A stretch of DNA of 64,000 nucleotides from Dyella sp. 2HG41-7 (lineage in GTDB: Bacteria > Pseudomonadota > Gammaproteobacteria > Xanthomonadales > Rhodanobacteraceae). The notes under the pieces are model-generated. The model saw only the letters and a list, made by a program, of their open reading frames with translations, was not told the DNA's origin and made no database searches. Shown here piece by piece: positions 56,718-64,000 of the stretch (its first letter is position 1; every line of letters starts with the position of its first letter). Position numbers and translations under genes: made by a program. The DNA is taken from positions 1,240,001 to 1,304,000 of the forward strand of contig NZ_JAJEJV010000004.1 of NCBI RefSeq assembly GCF_021390675.1, in the 5' to 3' direction.

Positions 56718-57091
56718 GAGCTCGCTCCTGTACCGCTGCCGTAAACAAATTGCTGCGTCTGTTGCTGCTGCGTTTGCAACAGCGTGTAGACGACGGTGAT
56801 CTGCAGCGTGGCGTCGTCGGCCACCGCAGTGACCGACTGCACGCGGATCAGGTCCGACAGCCACATCTGCAGGCTCGCTTGAATCACGTTCTGCTGCGCC
56901 GCGGCGAGCACATCGCTGTTCGGCGCAAACACCAATTGCGCGGTGCCGCTGCCGAACGTGGGTCGATTCACGCGCTCGCCGGGCGAGGTGAACAGGATCT
57001 GTTCGATCATGTCGGCGACGTGCTGCGCCACATCCACTTGTGCGGTGTGGCCGGTGGTGTCGAGCTGGTAGGGGAATGCGATGTTTGTCAT
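56714..57091 (-). CDS. gp25-like baseplate protein (GPW/gp25 family)
   Basis: 125 aa. The segment HVADMIEQILFTSPGERVNR followed by PTFGSGTAQLVFAPN is the GPW/gp25 signature. In T4 and Afp (Afp9) this protein nucleates sheath polymerisation from the baseplate. The Gln-rich tail (QQQQTQQ) is slightly longer than usual. It lies 7 bp after the PAAR-like gene and overlaps the next baseplate gene by four bases. Confidence 0.92.
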   Translation of the reverse strand: MTNIAFPYQLDTTGHTAQVDVAQHVADMIEQILFTSPGERVNRPTFGSGTAQLVFAPNSDVLAAAQQNVIQASLQMWLSDLIRVQSVTAVADDATLQITVVYTLLQTQQQQTQQFVYGSGTGASS

Positions 57092-57098
57092 AGTTGGC

Positions 57099-57422
57099 TC
57101 ACATCGCGGTGACGCGCACTTGTGTGGCGGATGGTGGCAACAGCGGCGTGCCGGTCGGAATGCACTGAGCGATACCGCTTTGAACCACCAAGGGTTGACC
57201 GAACGAAGTCACGCGCACGGTGCCCACCGTCCACATCGCGGTGACGCACGGCGGGATCGGCACGGCCGGAACGCCAGGGCAAGCGATCACGCTCCACGGT
57301 TCCGGCACCAGGCAACTGGGCATGCCGCTCAACATCACGGCCGCATTCGGCACTGTCGGCATGGCTAGTCCGCCGTGCACACATTGCACCATTGCGCCCT
57401 GCTGGATAAGGAAGCCAGGCAT
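57099..57422 (-). CDS. PAAR-like spike-tip protein
   Basis: 107 aa, Pro/Gly/Val-rich with repeated short turns (MPGFLIQQGAMVQCVHGG, CPGVPAVPIPPCVTAMW), five cysteines and a PSATQVRVTAM end, as in the DUF4280/PAAR-like tip proteins of eCIS and T6SS-related particles. It should cap the spike and help pierce the target membrane. It starts 1 bp after the spike gene stop, so the two are translated together. Confidence 0.82.
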   Translation of the reverse strand: MPGFLIQQGAMVQCVHGGLAMPTVPNAAVMLSGMPSCLVPEPWSVIACPGVPAVPIPPCVTAMWTVGTVRVTSFGQPLVVQSGIAQCIPTGTPLLPPSATQVRVTAM

Positions 57423-57423
57423 G

Positions 57424-57942
57424 TCAGGTCACCACCAGCGCGCCTTCGTTGATGGTCACGCTAGGGCCCGCCATCATGATGGTGGCGCCCTGGCCGTTGC
57501 TGATCACGATGCCGACTTCGGAAATGGAAATCATCGCGCCGGCCGTGGTTTTCAACATGATGCCGCCGGTGGGGCCGGGCACGTCGCTGATCATCAGCGT
57601 GTTCTGCAACGTGGTCTGCATCACCATCGCTTGCAAACCGGGCGGACCGGCCAGTGCAAGCGCGGGCACTTCCGCCGCGGAACCCCAGTAGCAGCCGACC
57701 CACACGGGATAATCCGAATTGCCTTGCTCGAATTCGATCCACACACCGGAACCGATGGCGGGCGTGACGAACATGCCCGATTGAATGCCGCCGAACGGCA
57801 GACATGGCATCGCCCACGTGGAAGGCAGCACGTTGGAGACGTCGGCGATTTGCACGAGCAAGCGTCCCATCATCATCGGGTCGACGTTGTCCATCACGGT
57901 GCCGCGATATTTGCCCAGAAACTTGCCCGACTTCTTGCTCAT
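57424..57942 (-). CDS. Baseplate spike protein V (gpV/gp5 OB-fold)
   Basis: 172 aa from MSKKSGKFLGKYRGTV; GGAG precedes this ATG, while the longer frame begins with TTG. The N-terminal OB fold is clear (GKYRGTVMDNVDPMMMGRLL, AMPCLPFGG, GSGVWIEFEQGNSDYPVWVG). The C-terminal repeats (ISISEVGIVISNGQGATIMM) match the triple-stranded beta-helix needle of gp5/VgrG. It forms the central spike. In Afp and PVC the equivalent (Afp8) is fused to the hub domain; here the hub is the separate upstream gene. Confidence 0.9.
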   Translation of the reverse strand: MSKKSGKFLGKYRGTVMDNVDPMMMGRLLVQIADVSNVLPSTWAMPCLPFGGIQSGMFVTPAIGSGVWIEFEQGNSDYPVWVGCYWGSAAEVPALALAGPPGLQAMVMQTTLQNTLMISDVPGPTGGIMLKTTAGAMISISEVGIVISNGQGATIMMAGPSVTINEGALVVT

Positions 57943-57953
57943 ACGTGCTCCAC

Positions 57954-59090
57954 TCAAAACGGAAACGAAGGCACGACCGGCGTGTTCGCGATCAGCGCAT
58001 TGCGCTTGAGCACGAAGTTCTGCTTGTACTCGCCGGGTTTGAGGTGATGCGTCACGCTATCCACGTAGTACATGCCGTCGAACGCGATGCCCGCGCCGCG
58101 CATGCCCACCAAACTGCGCGCGCGAAGAATGTCGCCGTAACGCAGGACATCCAGCGAGCCTTCGCTCGTTATCACGTCCGCGCTTTCCACCGCGCGCGCC
58201 ATGCCTTGCATGATGGCCTGGCCGATCGGGAGCTTCGCGGTGTCGTCGAGCTGTTCCACTTTCTGTGGAATCGGCACTGCGATGCCGAGCGGCGGATTGA
58301 ACGGCGTGATGGGCGGAATCGGAATCGGAAACACCAGCTTGGTGGTTTGATCCTGCGAAAACACGATCGGCAACACCGAATGCTGCGGTTCGTATTTGAA
58401 GTTGAGGCTTTCGACATTCGTCCAACAATCCAGATTTACATTGAGGCATTGCTGTGGCATGCCGATGCGAATCATCGGGCCCCAATACGCCTGGCTCATG
58501 CCGGGCAACGGGCCGGGCACCATGTAGAACACGTAACCGCAGTCTCTGGCCAACTGGTTGATGTATGCGAGGTCGGTGCTCTTCTGCGAAGGCGTGGAAA
58601 TGATCGGCACTTCGATATCCGGAATCAGCATCGGAATCACTTCCGGCACCACGCCGAACGCCGCGTATTTGGCAAGAATGGTGAGCACGCGCAGATCCGG
58701 GCCCATGCCGGGATAGGGCAGGCCGCTGAAGTCGATCAGGTCCATCAGTGCGGAAAGGTCTTGGCCAGTGACTACCAATTTGGAGGACCCCTTCATCGCA
58801 TCGGGCACGACTTCGTGATGCAACACGATGCCATCCACTACGATTTGCGGCAGGCCGCCGAAGTTCGCCATCAGCACGACGCGCAACAGCGGAATGGGCG
58901 ACGACGCGGCAAGCAAAAAGAAAGTTTCGAGGATCGAATTGTCGGCCAGCGTAAACGTCAGCTGGAAACCGCTTTTGCCGGTGGCGGACTCGGTGACTTC
59001 CGCCGAGACCAAGGCGTCGATCAGCGGCTTGGGCACCGGCAACGCGACGCAGGGCCCGGCCATCAGCGTCAGATAGAGCGGGCTAGCCAT
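57954..59090 (-). CDS. Hub protein, phage late control gpD/gp27-like
   Basis: 378 aa. The two-barrel hub pattern is visible: an N-terminal barrel (about 15-110), then KSTDLAYINQLARDCGYVFY (the gpD/VgrG signature), and a C-terminal barrel ending FDGMYYVDSVTHHLKPGEYK. It links the spike to the tail tube inside the baseplate. Its start overlaps the LysM-like gene end by 8 bp, and the spike gene follows 11 bp later. Confidence 0.9.
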   Translation of the reverse strand: MASPLYLTLMAGPCVALPVPKPLIDALVSAEVTESATGKSGFQLTFTLADNSILETFFLLAASSPIPLLRVVLMANFGGLPQIVVDGIVLHHEVVPDAMKGSSKLVVTGQDLSALMDLIDFSGLPYPGMGPDLRVLTILAKYAAFGVVPEVIPMLIPDIEVPIISTPSQKSTDLAYINQLARDCGYVFYMVPGPLPGMSQAYWGPMIRIGMPQQCLNVNLDCWTNVESLNFKYEPQHSVLPIVFSQDQTTKLVFPIPIPPITPFNPPLGIAVPIPQKVEQLDDTAKLPIGQAIMQGMARAVESADVITSEGSLDVLRYGDILRARSLVGMRGAGIAFDGMYYVDSVTHHLKPGEYKQNFVLKRNALIANTPVVPSFPF

Positions 59091-59448
59091 AGCGCGCTCC
59101 TGGCGGAATGCTGGATGAAAGCGGAATCAGAATGCTGCGCCCGACTTGCGCGGTGAGTGCATCCGGATCGGTGCTGTTGTTCGCATCGCAAATCATCCAG
59201 AACAACAGCGGATCGCCGAGAAATTTCGCCGCGATGTTGTCGAGCCGGTCGCCTTCCACGACGACATAGCTCTGCAGCGCTTGATAGATATTCGCTTGCG
59301 GCAGAATGCGCCGCGCCAGGTACCTCACTTGCGTGCCATTGGGCAGCGTGTACGGCAACGTTGCCGAACCGTAATAGCGGCTCGACGTCAGCGTGGGTGC
59401 GCCGGTGCCGGCGGCGGAGGTGACGAGGGAAGCGAGTGCCTGATCCAT
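59083..59448 (-). CDS. LysM-like tail protein (Afp7-type)
   Basis: 121 aa from MDQALASLVTSAAGTG; this ATG gives the usual size, and the upstream frame is Arg/Trp-rich noise. The part TSSRYYGSATLPYTLPNGTQ leads into a LysM-like fold (SYVVVEGDRLDNIAAKFLGD, then LLFWMICDANN), as in the P2 gpX/T4 gp53-type baseplate LysM proteins. It should clamp the baseplate hub and wedge. It lies 10 bp after the tube protein gene. Confidence 0.88.
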   Translation of the reverse strand: MDQALASLVTSAAGTGAPTLTSSRYYGSATLPYTLPNGTQVRYLARRILPQANIYQALQSYVVVEGDRLDNIAAKFLGDPLLFWMICDANNSTDPDALTAQVGRSILIPLSSSIPPGARYG

Positions 59449-59458
59449 ATGCGTGCCC

Positions 59459-60061
59459 TTATCCCATCTGCGCCATGGCTTCTTTGCTGGTCTGGTAAAC
59501 CAGATACAGCGCTCCGGCCGGCGTGAGGAAGCCGACATCGTTCACGCTCAATACGCGCAGGCCCAGCGACACCTTGGCCCGGATCGGATTGAGCTGCGGA
59601 TCGAAGGCCTCCTCCGTAATCTCCATGTCGGTGATGCGCACGGGCGTCACGCGTTGATTGCTCCACGCGAAGACCGTGAGCGCGGATTCCATCGGCAGAA
59701 TTTCGATGGTGCCGATCAGTGAAAGCACTTCGTTGGCGATCAGCGTGCCGCTGCTTGGATACACCAGCAATTCCAGCAGCGACAATTGCGGCTGGATACC
59801 CAGCGACATGGCCGTCGGATCGCTGGCGGCGAGTTGATCGGTCGCGTCGATTTCGATCTCGCACTTGATGGATTCGATCGGCGGCCCTTTGAGACGAAGA
59901 ATCTCAGTGCGATCCGGTTCGTCGCCGACGCTCTGCGGTTTGAGCGAGCGCGTAAGGGTGTCGGGGTTGTACTGCAGCATGATCGAGCCGAGCGGAACGC
60001 CCAGCGTCGGATCGAGCGTGAGGATGGCCCCCTTGCGCAGCAGCGGCGACACGTTAGCCAT
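59459..60061 (-). CDS. Contractile injection system tube protein (CIS_tube N-terminal family)
   Basis: 200 aa. The sequence IMLQYNPDTLTRSLKPQSVG near the start, followed by LKGPPIESIKCEIEID and a C-terminal VSLGLRVLSVNDVG, matches the N-terminal domain family of contractile-injection-system tube-initiation proteins (Afp7/Pvc7 class, tail-tube initiator). It should connect the inner tube to the spike hub. The first eight bases overlap the small upstream gene, showing tight coupling. Confidence 0.87.
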   Translation of the reverse strand: MANVSPLLRKGAILTLDPTLGVPLGSIMLQYNPDTLTRSLKPQSVGDEPDRTEILRLKGPPIESIKCEIEIDATDQLAASDPTAMSLGIQPQLSLLELLVYPSSGTLIANEVLSLIGTIEILPMESALTVFAWSNQRVTPVRITDMEITEEAFDPQLNPIRAKVSLGLRVLSVNDVGFLTPAGALYLVYQTSKEAMAQMG

Positions 60062-60382
60062 GACGATCCTCCGTATCGCTTTGCGCGCAAAGTTCGAACA
60101 CGCGTTGCGCGACTTGCCGCGCGGCGGATTCCGGTGAGCTACCGTTGCGCGGTTTTACGACCGCCAATTCCGCGATGTGTTGCGAAGCGAACATCGCCCA
60201 CTGTCTGGGTTCGCCGGCCAGGTGAAGCAGATGCGTCTCAAGCGAGTGCAGGAAGCGACGCTGCTGCGCGTCGTTGTAGCCGTGTAGCCTGAGCGTGCCG
60301 ATGTCGATATGCACGGCGGTATGCGACGGCGCGGGATTCGGCGTAACATGCGATTGTGCGACGGCCGTGCGGAATGATTTGT

Positions 60383-60386
<4 letters not shown>
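60054..60386 (-). CDS. Small eCIS-operon protein of unknown function
   Basis: 110 aa from the ATG 60384-60386 (ATGA overlap with the AAA+ gene; AAGGGG at good spacing); an ATG six bases upstream is possible. It reads HIDIGTLRLHGYNDAQQRRF then LHLAGEPRQWAMF, a pattern of a short amphipathic helical protein with no known domain. Small genes at this position recur in other eCIS clusters. It may help assembly, or it may be unrelated; no function is claimed. Confidence 0.65.
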
Positions 60387-62331
<1,945 letters not shown>

Positions 62332-62335
<4 letters not shown>

Positions 62336-63588
62336 GGCGTCACCTGCAACTGCGGCACGTACTGCCCGAAGGTTGGACTGCCGGTGGTGGTGTCCAGCGT
62401 CAGCTTGCTTTGCGCGCCGTCGATCTCAATGCGCAACGGATAGTTGCCGACCGGCACGTTGTTGGTGAGCGGAAACACCAGCGTGGTGGACGTCGGCGGC
62501 GCACTGGTGGGGCGCTGATCGATGGGAATGGCGATATCGCCGATATACAGCGTCGCTTGCTGCATGCTGCCGACGGCGGGCGAAACGGTGACGGTGACCG
62601 ATCCGGTTTGCGCCACGGGATTGGGCGCAGCGTTGGTGATGGTTGGTAGCAGTTGGAACGGCATGGGGCTGGAGCTGAAGCCCGAATGCGGTTTCGACGA
62701 CGTCGGGAACGTGACGGTGCGTTGCACGCGCAACAACCGCGTACCGGCTTGCAACGTGGATGGCAACACCACGCGCAGTATCTTGCTCTGCAAGGTAGCG
62801 GGTGCAATCCCTTGCGCGCCATCGAACGACACCAGCGTGTTGCTGGTGGCGTCGCCGACGAAGTTGCTTCCTTGCACCGTCAATGTGCCGCCCGCCGCAA
62901 CGCCGCTCGGCGTGATGCTGTCGATCACCGGCGACTGCAACGGAAGCACCAGCACCGAACGCTTTTGCACTGGCAGATTGGATGCATATGTGTTGGTGTC
63001 TTGAATCACCACCACCGATACTTGATAGGAGGTGGTCGGGCGATAGTTCGTCTGGAACGCCGTCCACAGACGGTAGATTTCTTCCGTCGTCAGTGTTTCC
63101 GGCGTAATGCGAATATGTTCGATCTGGTTGGCGAGCATGCTGCCGTCGATCAACGAACCCTCGTGCGTGCCGCCCGGCAGCAACGCGTCGAGCGCGTTTT
63201 GAATGGTTTGGCGCGGAACGACCGGCGTGTCGTGGAGCACTTTCATCGCCCAGCCCAAAAGAATTTCCGGATCGAATTGCTTGCTGCCGTAAGCGGTGAC
63301 GAGGTAATGCAGATTGAGCGCAAGCGGTGGATTGCTGATCGCGTTGCCGTACGCATTGCGCGAAGGAAGGTCCACGTTGCGCATCGCGGGATTGAGGCTG
63401 GCGTAATACATAAAAATATTTACGCCAGGTTGTTCGTCTGCACCCACCGGCACGAGATCGGGCGATGTCGCGGTAATGCCCGCCGTGCTGCCACCCAGAA
63501 TCACGCTCGGGCCGCCGCTGGTCAGCGCATCGGCAAGCAGCCAACGCAACACCGCACTCACACCGCCGACGGCGAGGTAATTGCTCAT
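62332..63588 (-). CDS. DUF4255/Pvc16-N protein with IPT/TIG-like C-terminus (tube/sheath cap)
   Basis: 418 aa. Residues about 1-200 match the DUF4255 (Pvc16 N-terminal) family: NYLAVGGVSAVLRWLLADAL, INIFMYYASLNPAMRNVDLP-like spacing and LALNLHYLVTAYG. Afp16/Pvc16 terminates the tail and sets its length. The C-terminal half adds two Ig/IPT-like modules (VIDSITPSGVAAGGTLTVQG at about 218, and a second near 310-415). Such extra modules are longer than the Afp16 tail terminator alone. It is overlapped at both ends by neighbours. Confidence 0.85.
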
Positions 63589-64000
63589 CGATCGCCGCTC
63601 CGGTCGCGACTCAGAAAGGCGTCGAGGCTCACGCCAGGGCGGAACGGCGGTTTGCGCGGCGCAGACGGCGCAGGCGCTGCGGCGTTGCGCACTTCGACGC
63701 GTCCGATCGAGATGGTGATCGTCTGCGAGTGTTCTTCGATGGCGGGCGTGTCGTGCATAAGCGCTCGCTCGATATGCGGCGTCTCCGCTACCGGTCGCGG
63801 CGAGCGTTGCTGCACCGGCGCGCGAGGGAGCGCGGTCGGTAGTAGGGGTTGAATGACGTTTTGTTTCGTCCCGGCGTCCGCTGTTTCTTCCGATGACACG
63901 TGTGATGGCGTGTCTCGCGCTGGCGATGCCGTAACAACGTTACGCTTCTGCACGGTTTCGCTCGCTGATAGCTCGATAGGCCGCGTCGGGCGCACACCGT
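63585..64000 (-). CDS. Proline/serine-rich disordered protein of the eCIS operon (5' end outside window)
   Basis: The frame is open to the right edge, so only the C-terminal 138 codons are visible, ending with FRPGVSLDAFLSRDRSGDR; a GTG at 63995 is in frame, but the true start probably lies beyond the edge. The sequence is low complexity and rich in Pro, Ala, Arg, Thr and Ser with no hydrophobic segment. The stop overlaps the DUF4255 start by four bases. I do not recognise it. Confidence 0.6.
   Translation of the reverse strand, partial: GVRPTRPIELSASETVQKRNVVTASPARDTPSHVSSEETADAGTKQNVIQPLLPTALPRAPVQQRSPRPVAETPHIERALMHDTPAIEEHSQTITISIGRVEVRNAAAPAPSAPRKPPFRPGVSLDAFLSRDRSGDR

Overview
The window looks like chromosome of a GC-rich gammaproteobacterium of the order Xanthomonadales (Lysobacterales), most likely family Rhodanobacteraceae (Dyella/Luteibacter-like). 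This rests on the overall protein character, a MutT-ThiE fusion, an HpnN-type exporter and the housekeeping gene mix. The genus is an inference; no rRNA or tRNA gene is present to fix it.

Region 1 (1-5090) is a trans-4-hydroxy-L-proline catabolic operon on the minus strand: epimerase, three-subunit D-hydroxyproline dehydrogenase and a DapA-family deaminase cut by the left edge. Every visible junction is a 4-8 nt overlap. A divergent PAS-AraC regulator faces it. Region 2 (5091-12383) is a plus-strand housekeeping stretch: transglycosylase-like protein, lgt, thyA, folA, a MutT-ThiE fusion, a DUF2007 protein, an EamA transporter, apt and msrA. Region 3 (12442-19827, minus strand) holds a redox group (OxyR, rubrerythrin, Fe-S oxidoreductase, DUF3501 protein), then a secreted protein of unknown function, an apparently broken S8 protease, a possible 34-aa Cys-rich peptide and a response regulator. 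Region 4 (19972-37144) mixes an M1 aminopeptidase, a 1377-aa membrane protein with an internal duplication, prmC, a TonB receptor, a small unknown protein, an HpnN-like RND protein, a 272-bp nested palindromic MITE-like element, dxs, an HNH endonuclease and a SapC-family protein.

Region 5 (37452-64000) is the most unusual part: an extracellular contractile injection system (eCIS, Afp/PVC-like) locus. A sigma-54-type activator on the plus strand (ends 38912) converges on a minus-strand operon of at least 17 tightly packed or overlapping genes that runs in from beyond the right edge. In transcription order they are: a disordered protein (partial), a DUF4255/Pvc16-N cap-like protein, an AAA+ ATPase, a small unknown protein, a CIS tube protein, a LysM-like protein, a gpD/gp27-like hub, a gpV/gp5-like spike, a PAAR-like tip, a gp25-like baseplate protein, two large baseplate proteins, a tail-protein-I/beta-helix fusion, a DUF6519 protein, a DUF6734 glycosyltransferase-like protein, a DUF4157-OmpA fusion and a 1733-aa DUF4157 protein with a toxin-like C-terminus. 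Sheath, main tube and tape-measure genes are not in the window and should lie to the right if the system is complete.

The best candidates for undescribed biology are the giant DUF4157 protein, the DUF4157-OmpA fusion, the glycosyltransferase-like gene inside the operon, the sigma-54 activator with a variant GAFTGA loop, and the nested palindromic element at 33331-33602. All assignments were made by reading the sequence without database searches.
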